NCBI GenBank assembly: GCA_934466455.1
Contig: CAKSLF010000001.1
Coordinates: 62,001-126,000 of the forward strand
Direction of reading: 5' to 3'
DNA length: 64,000 nucleotides
Source: an uncultured Oscillospiraceae bacterium
GTDB lineage: Bacteria > Bacillota > Clostridia > Oscillospirales > Ruminococcaceae
Made by a program: the position numbers and the translations under genes. Below the pieces are notes generated by a model, which was given only the letters and a program-made list of their open reading frames with translations, was not told the origin of the DNA and did not search any database. Shown here piece after piece: positions 26,737 to 35,645 of this stretch. The stretch's first letter is position 1. Each line of letters begins with the position of its first letter.

Positions 26737-27411
26737 TCATTTGTACTGCGACAACTTGACAAGCTCATCGTAATTGAGCACGGTGACGCAGCCTCTTGAG
26801 CACGCAATAAGTCCGCGCTGCTTAAAATCCGAGCATATGCGGGCTATTTGCACACGGGAGGCGTTTACTGCGGAGGCAAGCTCGTCCTGTGTAAGCCGTA
26901 CCTCGCCGTTTTCCTTTATGTTTTTTTCATAAAGGCAGAGAAACGCCGCAAGCCTTGCGGAAGCGTCGCATATGCTTTTTGTTTCCGCATCAAAGCACAT
27001 AAGGCGAAAAACCGTTCCGTAGTACCGCAAAAGCGAACCGGGAAAGCTGTGGTCCTCCGTCCCCATGGTAACAATATCGTCCCAGGTTACAAGCAAAACT
27101 TTTACCGGAGTTATGCTTTCAACGGTGACGACTGCCGGTTCGTGCTCGCCGCAAATCCCGTCCATGGCAAAGAGGGTGTTGCTTTTATGATATCCCAATA
27201 TGCGCACATATCCGCTTGGGTTTGTGGTATAAACTTTTACCATGCCCTCAAGCAGAAAGTACATATGCGGAATGGGGTCGCCGCTTCTGCTTAAAATTGC
27301 ACCCTTTGGAAATTCGGCGGTTCGGCGGCAGCATTTAATAAAAAGGTCGTGATATGGAAGAAGATTGTTATTGATAATATAGCTTATGGACGGATTTATT
27401 ACGGTTGCCAT
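26737..27411 (-). CDS. Crp/Fnr-family transcriptional regulator
   Basis: About 224 residues. A cyclic-nucleotide-binding-like beta-barrel lies at about 15-130 (FPKGAILSRSGDPIPHMYFLLEG is the typical signature) and a helix-turn-helix domain at about 150-215 (LTQDELASAVNASRVQIARI). There is no Fnr-type cysteine cluster, so the effector is probably a small molecule. I chose ATG 27411, 11 bases after GGGGG; longer starts would overlap or precede the RBS. It is transcribed divergently from the flavoenzyme gene, with three palindromes TATCRTWTGATA in between, the probable operators. It likely activates the flavoenzyme and controls itself. Confidence 0.88.
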   Translation of the reverse strand: MATVINPSISYIINNNLLPYHDLFIKCCRRTAEFPKGAILSRSGDPIPHMYFLLEGMVKVYTTNPSGYVRILGYHKSNTLFAMDGICGEHEPAVVTVESITPVKVLLVTWDDIVTMGTEDHSFPGSLLRYYGTVFRLMCFDAETKSICDASARLAAFLCLYEKNIKENGEVRLTQDELASAVNASRVQIARICSDFKQRGLIACSRGCVTVLNYDELVKLSQYK

Positions 27412-27451
27412 GATACACAAATACCCCCTTATGCTGTTATTCATTTTATGG

Positions 27452-27473
27452 CTTTGTATCGTATGATACAAAG
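27452..27473. promoter_or_regulatory. Palindromic operator 1 of the Crp/Fnr-type regulator
   Basis: Perfect 9-bp inverted repeat CTTTGTATC/GATACAAAG around GTAT. Its core TATCGTATGATA matches the two other sites in this intergenic region. It is closest to the regulator gene, centred 51 bases from its start codon, so autoregulation is likely. Confidence 0.75.
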
Positions 27474-27478
27474 CTACG

Positions 27479-27492
27479 GTATCATTTGATAC
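27479..27492. promoter_or_regulatory. Palindromic operator 2
   Basis: GTATCATTTGATAC, a perfect 6-bp inverted repeat around TT. Its centre lies 23 bases from that of operator 1, about two helical turns. Confidence 0.72.
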
Positions 27493-27531
27493 AAAAATAA
27501 TTTTTAATTTGCTAAACTTTTTATAGTAAAG

Positions 27532-27545
27532 ATATCATATGATAT
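27532..27545. promoter_or_regulatory. Palindromic operator 3, at activator position for the flavoenzyme gene
   Basis: ATATCATATGATAT, a perfect palindrome. A -10-like TAAAAT at 27568-27573 predicts transcription start near 27580, which puts this site at about -41.5, the classic class II activator position of Crp-family proteins. No good -35 box is present, which fits an activator-dependent promoter. Confidence 0.68.
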
Positions 27546-27650
27546 AATTTTTTTCAACAGATTTTGATAAAATATTAACGGAAATTGAAGAAAAACTTCA
27601 AATTTCGGTATCATGCAGAAAGCTATTTTACAAACAGGAGGTAATTATCC

Positions 27651-29591
27651 ATGGAGAAAATGTTCCCCAATCTGTTTAAGCCCGGCAAAATCGGTACCCT
27701 TGAACTTAAAAACCGCATCGCAAAGGCTCCCCAGTCTTCCGGTATGAATAATAAGGACGGCACGGTTTCCGAGCGTGCAATCCGCTACTACCGTGACCAG
27801 GCAGCAGGCGGCACCGGCATGATCATCGTTGAGTATGCCTATGTTGACGAAATCGGATCCAAATCCGCACATTGCCACCTCGGTATCTCCAATGATGAGC
27901 ATATCCCGGGACTTGCATGGCTTGCAGAAAACATCAGAGAAATGGGCGCAGTTCCCGCAATCCAGATCGAGCATTGCGGCCGTCAGAAATTCCTTGGCAC
28001 CCAGCCTATCAAAGCTCCCTCCGCTATTCCGTGGCCGAACCTTTATGCACAGCACGGCGACGAGGCAATTCCTCAGGTTCTTACCATTCCGGAAATCCAC
28101 GAAATCGTAAAATGCTTCGGCGATGCAGCTCTCCGTGCAAAGAAAGCCGGCTTTGAGCTTGTAGAAATCCACGGAGCACATGGCTATCTCCTTACCAACT
28201 TCTTCAGTCCCACAACCAACCACAGAACCGATATGTACGGCGGCTCTCTTGAAAACCGCGGCCGTATCTATCTTGAGATTCTTGACGACATTCGTAAAAA
28301 AGTCGGCCCCGACTTCCCTGTAACCATTCGTCTTAGCGGCACCGACTATGAGCCGGACGGCTTCCCGATCGAAGACACCATTTGGCTTGCAAAACAGCTC
28401 GAAGCGCACGGACTTGACGGAATCAATGTTTCCGGCGGCGACCACCACACCATGATTCACCAGGTAAGCCCGATGGCTATTCCTGTTTGCCACAATGTAT
28501 GGGCTGCAGAAGCGATTAAGAAAGCAGTTTCCATTCCCGTTATGGCTTCCGGTTCCATCACTCTTCCCGAGTATGCAGAGGACATCATCGCTTCCGGTAA
28601 GGGCGATTTCGTAGTTCTCGGCCGTCCGCTTTGGGCAGATCCCGATTGGTCCAAAAAGGCAGAAGCCGGTCATCCCGAAGACATCCGTCCCTGCATCCGC
28701 TGCAACGAGGGCTGCCTCCAGAGAACCTTCTTCGATTACAAAGCAATTACCTGCGCCGTCAACCCCGTTATCAGCCGTGAGGGCGAGCTTAAAATCAAAC
28801 CTGCGGAAACCAAAAAGAAAATTGCCGTTGTCGGCGGCGGCCCTGCCGGTATGGAAGCTGCAAGGGTTGCAAAACTCCGCGGCCACGATGTAACCCTCTT
28901 TGAGGCTAATAAGCTCGGCGGTCTTCTTATCGAAGCAGAAGCTCCCGAATTTAAGTCCGACATTCGTCCTTTCCATAAATATCAGGAAACCCAGCTCCAG
29001 AAGCTCAATATCCCGGTAGTTTATAAGAAAGCCACCATGGAAGACCTCAAGGACTTTGACGCAGTTATCTGCGCAACCGGTTCCACCCCTGTAAAGCCCA
29101 ACCTTCCCGGCGTTGATAAAGAAATCGCACTCAGCTCCCTCGAAGCAATCGATCATCCCGAAAAAGTCGGTAAGAAAGTCGTTGTTATCGGCGGCGGTCT
29201 TGTCGGTACCGAAACCGCTCTTGACCTTGCAGAGCACGATCACGATGTTACCATCGTTGAGATGCTTCCTCGCATCATGAACGATGTTGCCGCAACCGAC
29301 TTTATAGCATACAGCGAAAGAATCGCAGCAAGAGACAATATGCATGTTGTTACCGCAACCAAGCTTGACGAAGTTCTTGACGACGGTGTTCTTGTTTCCA
29401 ACAAGAAGAAGGGTCAGTACAAGATTGAAGCCGATACCGTTATCCTCGCTCTCGGCTTCAAGAGCTGCCGCTGCCTCTATGACCAGCTTAAAGAAGAGGG
29501 CAAAGAGGTTGTTGCTGTCGGTGACGCACAGCATCCCGGTAAGATCTTCGACGCAATCCACACCGGTTACAGAGCAGGTCTCTTCATCTGA
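27651..29591 (+). CDS. FMN/FAD/4Fe-4S enoate or 2,4-dienoyl-CoA reductase-like oxidoreductase
   Basis: A 646-residue enzyme of the old-yellow-enzyme/2,4-dienoyl-CoA reductase family, the family of clostridial enoate reductases and the bile-acid enzymes BaiCD/BaiH. An FMN-binding TIM barrel covers about 5-340 (active-site HGAHGYL). A 4Fe-4S cysteine set C-x2-C-x3-C-x12-C begins at Cys348. FAD- and NAD(P)H-binding Rossmann segments start with GGGPAG (about 396) and GGGLVG (about 515). It reduces activated C=C bonds with NAD(P)H; the substrate is not decided by sequence. It has a very strong RBS (ACAGGAGGTAAT). Codon use (ATC, CTC, ACC, TCC) differs from the ATA-rich neighbours, a sign of high expression. 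Its probable activator is the divergent Crp/Fnr-type gene. Confidence 0.9.
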   Translation: MEKMFPNLFKPGKIGTLELKNRIAKAPQSSGMNNKDGTVSERAIRYYRDQAAGGTGMIIVEYAYVDEIGSKSAHCHLGISNDEHIPGLAWLAENIREMGAVPAIQIEHCGRQKFLGTQPIKAPSAIPWPNLYAQHGDEAIPQVLTIPEIHEIVKCFGDAALRAKKAGFELVEIHGAHGYLLTNFFSPTTNHRTDMYGGSLENRGRIYLEILDDIRKKVGPDFPVTIRLSGTDYEPDGFPIEDTIWLAKQLEAHGLDGINVSGGDHHTMIHQVSPMAIPVCHNVWAAEAIKKAVSIPVMASGSITLPEYAEDIIASGKGDFVVLGRPLWADPDWSKKAEAGHPEDIRPCIRCNEGCLQRTFFDYKAITCAVNPVISREGELKIKPAETKKKIAVVGGGPAGMEAARVAKLRGHDVTLFEANKLGGLLIEAEAPEFKSDIRPFHKYQETQLQKLNIPVVYKKATMEDLKDFDAVICATGSTPVKPNLPGVDKEIALSSLEAIDHPEKVGKKVVVIGGGLVGTETALDLAEHDHDVTIVEMLPRIMNDVAATDFIAYSERIAARDNMHVVTATKLDEVLDDGVLVSNKKKGQYKIEADTVILALGFKSCRCLYDQLKEEGKEVVAVGDAQHPGKIFDAIHTGYRAGLFI

Positions 29592-29640
29592 TAACAAGTA
29601 CATAAGGAACTTACTCCTAAAAAAGCCTTTTTTCTGTGGC

Positions 29641-29672
29641 AAAGGGGTGCGGCATTTGCCGCACCCCTTTTG
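29641..29672 (+). terminator. Rho-independent terminator of the flavoenzyme gene
   Basis: A 14-bp stem with a 2-base loop (29641-29670, AAAGGGGTGCGGCA paired with its complement), ending in TTTT, 50 bases after the stop codon. Confidence 0.88.
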
Positions 29673-29693
29673 CTATATAAAAAGCGTCCGCTA

Positions 29694-29723
29694 TTGACAC
29701 AGGTGGACAGAAAATACTATAAT
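29694..29723 (+). promoter_or_regulatory. Promoter of the AgrA/AgrC-like pair
   Basis: Consensus TTGACA (29694-29699) and TATAAT (29718-29723) are 18 bases apart, 62 bases before the response-regulator start. Confidence 0.68.
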
Positions 29724-29785
29724 TTACTATATAAATTCCATTTTAGCGGGAACGGATTTTTTGGAGAACGGAAAAGGAAGCAAAA

Positions 29786-30493
29786 ATGTACAGAGTGATT
29801 ATTTGCGATGACGAGAGCCTCTGCCTTGAAAAGACGGAAGCCTCCGTTCGGGATTTTTTCGGCAAAGAAGAAGTTTCGATAGCCTCTTTTGAGGACGGCG
29901 AAGCCCTCCTTTCGGAGGAGGAGGTAATCAAAGCCGGAGATATCCTTATAATGGACATAAAGCTTGGCGGAATGGACGGGCTTGAATGCAGCAAAAGGGC
30001 AATGGAGATAAATCCGTATCTCCAGGTTATTTTTGTTACGAACTATATGGATTATGTGGAAAATTCCTATGATATTCCGCACCTCTGGTATCTTAATAAG
30101 TCAAAGCAGCAGGAATTTATCGGGCGTGCTCTTGAAAAAGCAAAAATCGTTATCGACGAGCAAAACACACAAAAAATAGTCGTAACAATGAACGGAACAA
30201 ACACGGCAATCTCCTGCCGGGATATAATATATTTTGAACAAAAGGGAAGAAAAACCTCCGTTGTAACGAAAAACGGCACCTTTGGGGAATACAGCAAAAT
30301 CGACCGCTTTGAAGAGCTTACGGCGGGCGGAAGCTTTGTTCGCTGCCACAAAAGCTATCTTGTAAATATGTACGAGGTTCGCACGGTGGGCAGGCAGGAG
30401 CTTGAAATGCTTGACGGTTCGCTTATTCCGGTAAGCAGAAGCTGCCGCCAAAATGTTCAGCAATTTATGCTTACAAAAGCGGCGGAAAAATAG
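29786..30493 (+). CDS. AgrA-like LytTR response regulator
   Basis: A 235-residue regulator. The receiver domain has ICDDES, phospho-acceptor Asp57 (MDIKLGGMDG) and FVTNY. The LytTR DNA-binding domain at about 130-230 has FVRCHKSYLVNM and IPVSRS. The family usually controls secreted factors, bacteriocins or surface polymers by binding paired direct repeats. The RBS is GGAAG before ATG 29786. The histidine kinase gene follows 19 bases later. The polysaccharide cluster begins about 1.6 kb downstream and could be a target, but nothing in the sequence proves that. Confidence 0.92.
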   Translation: MYRVIICDDESLCLEKTEASVRDFFGKEEVSIASFEDGEALLSEEEVIKAGDILIMDIKLGGMDGLECSKRAMEINPYLQVIFVTNYMDYVENSYDIPHLWYLNKSKQQEFIGRALEKAKIVIDEQNTQKIVVTMNGTNTAISCRDIIYFEQKGRKTSVVTKNGTFGEYSKIDRFEELTAGGSFVRCHKSYLVNMYEVRTVGRQELEMLDGSLIPVSRSCRQNVQQFMLTKAAEK

Positions 30494-30512
30494 AGAGGGG
30501 AAAATATAAAAC

Positions 30513-31904
30513 ATGAATTGGGATTCGTTTTGTTACGGAGTTTTCGTAGTTCTCGGAGCTGCGGTAAATCAGCTTTATGTGTTGGCAAATTTTCCATTTT
30601 TCCTTTATTTTATGCCGATGAAGGAAAGATTCGCAAAGCATAAATGGAGAAATATACTGCTTATATATTTGGGATATGTTATAACCGATATTGTAAGAGA
30701 AAGCGGAACTTTTGCCAGCGATGCTTGGTGGGTTTTCTTTACGGTGGCGTTTTTAGTTTCTTTTGCGGCAATAGTATTTATTATGTTCGAGGGAAAATGG
30801 AGCCAAAAGCTGTTCCTTTTCGTCGCTCTTAAGGTTATGGAAATCGCCGCAGCAATGGTTTCCGGAAGCCTTATTACAATAATACTTGTAAAGGATGACT
30901 ATGCGATAAATACAACTAGGGAATATGCCATGAGGACGCTTATCAACTGCGATGCCAAAACCGCATTGGGCGTAGCTGTTGCGATGCTTGAAAGCGGCGC
31001 TATACTTATGGCGACCTTGGCTATCTTCAATGCCGCTTTGGCTGCGATAATAAAGCTGTTCCAAAAGTACCAAAAGAAGATCTCCGTTACGCCGGCACTG
31101 GTAATAATCCCTGTTTCCCAAATGATGCTCTTTTTCTTTGCGTTGAGCGGCAGGGATTGGATGCATTATCACATAATGTTTTTTGACGACAAAGTGGCGG
31201 TGGCAATACTGATTACGGTAATAATCGGCGCAATCGGAGATGTTTTTCTGATTATTGCGCTTAACCGAAGCGAACGGCAAAAGGAGCTTGAAAAGCAGGC
31301 GCAGGTAAACGAAGAACGCCAAAAATACTATGATGTTCTTCAAAAGCAGCAGATGTCCATAAGAGAAATGCAGCACGATATAGACGGTCATGTTGCCGCA
31401 ATCGAAAATATGATTTGCAGCGGAAATACCGAAGCGGCAAAAGAATATCTCGATAAGATAAAGGAGCGCAGGCGTTTTCAAAAGCTCAATTATTGCGACA
31501 ACTCCGCAATAAACGCAATTTTGTTTGATATTAAGCTAAAGTGTGATGAGAATAAGATAAAAACGGACTTTGTTGTGCTGATGAACGGAAAAAGCCGGAT
31601 CGACGACTACGATTACATAACCGTTCTTTCAAATCTTGCGGATAACGCAATAGAAGCGGTGCTCTCTCTTCCGGAGGAGCAGCGCACTCTTTCCGTAAAA
31701 ATCGAAGACGCCAGGGGCTGCGTTACAATAGTGTGCGAAAATCCCGTTGCCGAGGGCGGCGGGCAAAAGCGGCTTGAAAGCTCAAAGCTCAGCCACGGAA
31801 ACGGAAAGAACATCGTCAAAAAAACCGCCGCAAAATACGGCGGCAGCACCTCGGAAAAATGCGAAAACGGCATATACCGCTCCGCCGTGCTTTTGTATAA
31901 GTAA
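30513..31904 (+). CDS. AgrC-like (GHKL) sensor histidine kinase
   Basis: A 463-residue membrane kinase. About six to seven membrane helices fill the first 260 residues, as in AgrC peptide receptors. A coiled linker leads to a phospho-acceptor region with His in REMQHDIDGHV and a GHKL ATPase domain (VLSNLADNAIEAV, then a glycine-rich HGNGKNIVKK). It is the cognate partner of the adjacent LytTR regulator. No agrB or agrD-like peptide gene is seen within several kilobases, so the ligand may be encoded elsewhere or may not be a peptide. Confidence 0.9.
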   Translation: MNWDSFCYGVFVVLGAAVNQLYVLANFPFFLYFMPMKERFAKHKWRNILLIYLGYVITDIVRESGTFASDAWWVFFTVAFLVSFAAIVFIMFEGKWSQKLFLFVALKVMEIAAAMVSGSLITIILVKDDYAINTTREYAMRTLINCDAKTALGVAVAMLESGAILMATLAIFNAALAAIIKLFQKYQKKISVTPALVIIPVSQMMLFFFALSGRDWMHYHIMFFDDKVAVAILITVIIGAIGDVFLIIALNRSERQKELEKQAQVNEERQKYYDVLQKQQMSIREMQHDIDGHVAAIENMICSGNTEAAKEYLDKIKERRRFQKLNYCDNSAINAILFDIKLKCDENKIKTDFVVLMNGKSRIDDYDYITVLSNLADNAIEAVLSLPEEQRTLSVKIEDARGCVTIVCENPVAEGGGQKRLESSKLSHGNGKNIVKKTAAKYGGSTSEKCENGIYRSAVLLYK

Positions 31905-31914
31905 AACCGAAAAC

Positions 31915-31946
31915 GCCGCCCGGCGTATGCCGGAGCGGCATTTTTT
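31915..31946 (+). terminator. Rho-independent terminator after the AgrC-like gene
   Basis: GC-rich stem GCCGC-CCGGC paired with GCCGG-A-GCGGC (one bulge) around GTAT, followed by six T. Confidence 0.85.
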
Positions 31947-31990
31947 ATGCTTCGGCAAAAAGTGTGCAAAAATGCGGAAGCAATAAACGC

Positions 31991-32019
31991 TTGTTTTTCT
32001 AATTGTATGATGTTATAAT
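31991..32019 (+). promoter_or_regulatory. Promoter of the surface polysaccharide cluster
   Basis: TTGTTT (31991-31996) and TATAAT (32014-32019) are 17 bases apart. The predicted 5' leader of about 80 bases precedes the first cluster gene. I see no clear regulator site. Confidence 0.58.
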
Positions 32020-32108
32020 TATAAGGTTAAAAATGGGGAAGAAGAAGCTTTTTTAAGAGAGTATACATAATTAACAGAGCAAAAAGAAAAGCTAAAGAGG
32101 CGAGTATA

Positions 32109-33233
32109 ATGGAAAGAAAAATTCTTCTTTCAAGTCCGCATATGTCGGATGAGGGATATGAGCTTGAGTACATAAATGATGCATTCAATAAGAATTGGAT
32201 AGCTCCGCTTGGCGAAAATGTAACCGAGTTTGAGAAAGCAATAGCCGAATATACCGGTGCAGAGTATACTGTGGCTCTTTCCGCAGGAACGGCGGCATTG
32301 CACCTTGCGATGATTCTTACAGGAGTGCAGCCGGGGGACGAAGTGTTTTGCCAAAGCCTTACTTTTTCCGCATCTGCAAATCCGGTGAAATATGTCGGAG
32401 CAACGCCTGTGTTTATAGATTCCGAATATGAAACATGGAATATGGACCCTAACGCTTTGCGAAAGGCTTTTGAAACTCATAAAAAACCAAAAGCGGTAGT
32501 GGTTGTTCACCTATACGGAAATCCGGCAAAAATTGACGAAATAACGGATATATGCAATGAATACGGAGTTACGCTTATTGAGGACGCCGCCGAAGCCCTC
32601 GGCTCAACATACAGGGGCAAGGAATGCGGTACTTTCGGAAAATTCGGCGCATTGTCTTTTAACGGAAACAAGATAATAACCACCTCCGGCGGCGGAATGC
32701 TGCTTTGCAAGGATAAAGAGGACGCCGCACATGCTCTAAAGCTTGCAACACAGGCAAGAGAGCCCGCACCTTGGTATCAGCATGAAGAGATAGGATATAA
32801 CTATCGCATGAGCAACATATGCGCCGGAATAGGAAGAGGTCAGGCAAAGGTTTTGGCGGAGCGTATTAAGCAAAAACAAGCCATTTTTGAAAGGTACGGC
32901 AAAAACCTTGCCGGGCTTCCGCTAAAAATGCAGCCGCAGCTTGAATGTGCGGAGAGTAACCGCTGGCTTTCGGTGCTCGCATTGGATAAGGGCTGCGGAA
33001 TTGCTCCTTCGGAGATGCTCAGGCGGCTTGCGGATGAGAACATAGAGGGTCGCCATCTTTGGAAGCCTATGAATATGCAGCCCGTTTTTGCGGATGCGGA
33101 TTTTATAAGTGCGCATGAGCATGCGGTTTGTGACGATTTGTTTGCAAGAAGCCTCTGCCTTCCGAGCGATACAAAAATGAGCACGGACGATATTGACAGG
33201 GTAAGTGCGGTTATCAGAGGAATGTTTGAATAA
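32109..33233 (+). CDS. DegT/DnrJ-family sugar aminotransferase (PglE/EpsN-like)
   Basis: A 374-residue PLP enzyme of the fold-type I DegT/DnrJ/EryC1/StrS family. It is full length, with the PLP-lysine in SFNGNK (Lys188) and the conserved [11 protein letters not shown] and DAAEALG motifs. Such enzymes transfer an amino group onto a UDP-4-keto-sugar. Followed by a phosphosugar transferase and an acetyltransferase, it matches the PglE-C-D set of di-N-acetylbacillosamine synthesis or the related EpsN-L-M set of Bacillus. The expected 4,6-dehydratase (PglF/EpsC type) is not in this window. It is the first gene of the cluster, and its stop overlaps the next start (TAATG). Confidence 0.9.
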   Translation: MERKILLSSPHMSDEGYELEYINDAFNKNWIAPLGENVTEFEKAIAEYTGAEYTVALSAGTAALHLAMILTGVQPGDEVFCQSLTFSASANPVKYVGATPVFIDSEYETWNMDPNALRKAFETHKKPKAVVVVHLYGNPAKIDEITDICNEYGVTLIEDAAEALGSTYRGKECGTFGKFGALSFNGNKIITTSGGGMLLCKDKEDAAHALKLATQAREPAPWYQHEEIGYNYRMSNICAGIGRGQAKVLAERIKQKQAIFERYGKNLAGLPLKMQPQLECAESNRWLSVLALDKGCGIAPSEMLRRLADENIEGRHLWKPMNMQPVFADADFISAHEHAVCDDLFARSLCLPSDTKMSTDDIDRVSAVIRGMFE

Positions 33234-33871
33234 TGGAGCACAAAGCAAAATTTTATGAAAAATATATAAAGCGCATATTGGACATTGTTCTTTCCGGAAT
33301 TGCGCTTGTTGTGTTTTTTCCGGTCATGCTTATAACTGCGGCTTTGGTATACATAAAGCTTGGTTCCCCGGTGATTTTTTCGCAGCTCCGCCCGGGAAAA
33401 AACGAAAGAATATTCAAAATGCATAAATTTCGCACAATGACGAATTTGCGCAGTGAAAACGGCGAGCTTTTGCCGGATGAACAGCGTCTTACTTCGTTCG
33501 GCAAAGGGCTGCGCTCGCTAAGCCTTGATGAGCTTCCGGAGCTGTGGGATATTTTTTGCGGAAGGATGAGCATTGTCGGTCCAAGACCGCTGCTTGTTGA
33601 ATATATTCCCCTTTACAGCAGGGAGCAGCACCGCCGTCATGATGTAAAGCCCGGTTTGACGGGTTGGGCGCAGGTTCACGGAAGAAATCTTACATCATGG
33701 GAAAAAAGGTTTGATTATGACCTTTATTATGTAGACCATATAAGCTTTTTGCTTGATACAAAAATTGTTTTTTTGACGGTACGCTGCGTTCTTGCAAGAG
33801 AAGGAATAAACGCAGAGGGCAGCGCAACCATGGAGGCGTTTAAGGGAACGGAGGCGGCTTTGCGTGAATAA
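33233..33871 (+). CDS. Polyprenyl-phosphate phosphosugar transferase (PglC/EpsL-like)
   Basis: A 212-residue monotopic initiating enzyme. One N-terminal membrane helix or re-entrant segment lies at about 14-38, followed by [38 protein letters not shown] and [10 protein letters not shown]. These are all hallmarks of the bacterial sugar-transferase family. It moves a phospho-sugar from its UDP donor to undecaprenyl phosphate, starting repeat-unit assembly on the inner face of the membrane. The small size (no extra N-terminal membrane domain) fits the PglC type. It overlaps both neighbours, giving translational coupling. Confidence 0.93.
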   Translation: MEHKAKFYEKYIKRILDIVLSGIALVVFFPVMLITAALVYIKLGSPVIFSQLRPGKNERIFKMHKFRTMTNLRSENGELLPDEQRLTSFGKGLRSLSLDELPELWDIFCGRMSIVGPRPLLVEYIPLYSREQHRRHDVKPGLTGWAQVHGRNLTSWEKRFDYDLYYVDHISFLLDTKIVFLTVRCVLAREGINAEGSATMEAFKGTEAALRE

Positions 33872-34481
33872 AAAGGTTATAATTATAGGTGCGGGCGGCC
33901 ACGGAAAGGTAGTGGCGGATATAGTAGAGAAATCCGGCGATACGGTTTACGGCTTTTTGGATGACGGATGCGATGAACGCAGCGAATTTTTGGGTTTTCC
34001 TTTTTTGGGGAAAACAGATGACTGTGAAAAATACATAAATGAAGCGGAATTTGTAATAGCTATCGGCAAAGCGGATATAAGGGACAAAATTGCGCAAAGG
34101 CTCAAGGGTGCAAAATTGTATACCGCCGTACATCCTTCCGCAGTCATCTCATCAATTGATGTGGCGATAGGCGAAGGCACGGTTATTATGGCAAACGCCG
34201 TTGTAAATCCGGGCAGCCGAATAGGAAGGCACTGCATTATAAATACGGGCGCAATAGTGGAGCACGATGATGTTGTAGAAGATTTTGCTCATATTTCCGT
34301 CGGCGCAAAATTGGCAGGCAATGTGCACATCGGAAAATACACATGGGTAGGTATAGGGGCGGTTGTCAGCAACAACCTCAGCGTATGCGGCAGATGTATG
34401 ATACGGGCGGGAGCCGTTGTAGTGGACAACATAACCGTAAGCGGAAACTATCAGGGATTGCCGGCAAAGATAAAGGAATAA
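33864..34481 (+). CDS. NeuD/PglD-type sugar O/N-acetyltransferase
   Basis: A 205-residue protein. An N-terminal Rossmann-like part ([14 protein letters not shown]) precedes a left-handed beta-helix from about 95, with hexapeptide repeats ([26 protein letters not shown]). It transfers acetyl from acetyl-CoA to an amino-sugar, most likely the product of the aminotransferase two genes upstream. The start is GTG 33864, inside the end of the preceding gene. The catalytic His is expected in IVEHDDVV. Confidence 0.9.
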   Translation: MNKKVIIIGAGGHGKVVADIVEKSGDTVYGFLDDGCDERSEFLGFPFLGKTDDCEKYINEAEFVIAIGKADIRDKIAQRLKGAKLYTAVHPSAVISSIDVAIGEGTVIMANAVVNPGSRIGRHCIINTGAIVEHDDVVEDFAHISVGAKLAGNVHIGKYTWVGIGAVVSNNLSVCGRCMIRAGAVVVDNITVSGNYQGLPAKIKE

Positions 34482-34484
34482 ACA

Positions 34485-35645
34485 ATGAAAAAGATATGCT
34501 TTGTAACAACCATATATTTGACATATAAGTGCTTTTTGAAGCAGCTGTCGTATTACCTGTATCAAAGCGGGGAATACGATATTTCGCTTATATGCAGCGG
34601 TGAGGAAGAAGCACGAAATGACCTTCCGGAATTTGTGCATTATTTTCCTGTAAAGATGGAAAGAGGCGTAAACCTTTCCGCCTTTGGAGCAATAAAAGAG
34701 ATTGATGAGATTTTCAAAAGGGAAAAGTTTGATATAGTGCAGTATTCAACCCCTAATGCTGCGTTGTATGCGTCATTTGCCGCAAAAAAACGCCGGCTTC
34801 CGGTAAGGCTCTATTGCCAATGGGGAATCCGGTATATGGGCTTTGAGGGGATTAAAAGAAAAATTTTTAAGACGCTTGAAAAAATAACCTGCAATAATTC
34901 CACATTTATTGAGGCGGAGAGCAACAGCATAAGAAATTTTGCCATTACGGAAAAGCTATATGCCGAAAATAAAAGCTGCGTAATTTGGAACGGCAGCGCA
35001 AGCGGAGTTGATTTGACAAAGTTTGATATTTCAAAAAGAGATATATGGAGAAATGAGATAAGAATAAAATACGGTATAACGAACGGTGACATTGTATTTG
35101 CCTTTGCGGGCAGATTAACGGCGGATAAGGGCGTTAACGAGCTTCTCTATGCGTTCCTTAATATCGAAGAAGAACACCCGAATGTAAAGCTGTTTGTTAT
35201 GGGAGGAATGGATAACTGCGGCTCGATTGATTCAAAACTTTTTGCAAAAGCAAGTTCGTCAAAAAATATTATTTTTACCGGAAATATTCCCAATATAGAA
35301 GAATACTACGCTGCCTCCGATGTGTTTGTCGCACCGAGTTACAGAGAGGGTTTTGGGCTTGTTGTTGTCGAGGCGGAGGCAATGGCTTTGCCTGCGATTG
35401 TTTCGGATGTGCCGGGTCAGACGGATGCCGTTGAAAAAGACATAACCGGGATAGTGTGCAAGGTAAAAAGCGGAGCTTCACTCCAAAAAGCGATGGAAAG
35501 GCTTGCGGAAGATTCGGAGCTGCGAATAAATATGGGCAATGCGGCAGAAGAATATGCAAGAAGTAATTATGAGCAGAATAAGCTCTTTGAGCTTCTTAAA
35601 AAGCATAGAGATGCTTTGATTTGCAAAGAGGTAAAAAATGCCTAA
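34485..35645 (+). CDS. Glycosyltransferase family 4
   Basis: A 386-residue GT-B fold glycosyltransferase. The N-terminal Rossmann part includes DIVQYSTPNAALYAS. The C-terminal donor-binding domain has FAGRLTADKGVNELLYAF, VFVAPSYREGFGLVVVEAEAMALP and SDVPGQTDAV, the E-x7-E type motif of GT4. It adds one sugar to the lipid-linked repeat unit in the cytosol. The start is 4 bases after the acetyltransferase stop, and its end overlaps the next gene by 8 bases. Confidence 0.9.
   Translation: MKKICFVTTIYLTYKCFLKQLSYYLYQSGEYDISLICSGEEEARNDLPEFVHYFPVKMERGVNLSAFGAIKEIDEIFKREKFDIVQYSTPNAALYASFAAKKRRLPVRLYCQWGIRYMGFEGIKRKIFKTLEKITCNNSTFIEAESNSIRNFAITEKLYAENKSCVIWNGSASGVDLTKFDISKRDIWRNEIRIKYGITNGDIVFAFAGRLTADKGVNELLYAFLNIEEEHPNVKLFVMGGMDNCGSIDSKLFAKASSSKNIIFTGNIPNIEEYYAASDVFVAPSYREGFGLVVVEAEAMALPAIVSDVPGQTDAVEKDITGIVCKVKSGASLQKAMERLAEDSELRINMGNAAEEYARSNYEQNKLFELLKKHRDALICKEVKNA

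Noticed and set aside
27645..29642. A 665-codon minus-strand frame opposite the flavoenzyme gene
   Set aside because: Antisense shadow caused by strong codon bias; the plus-strand protein has all cofactor motifs.
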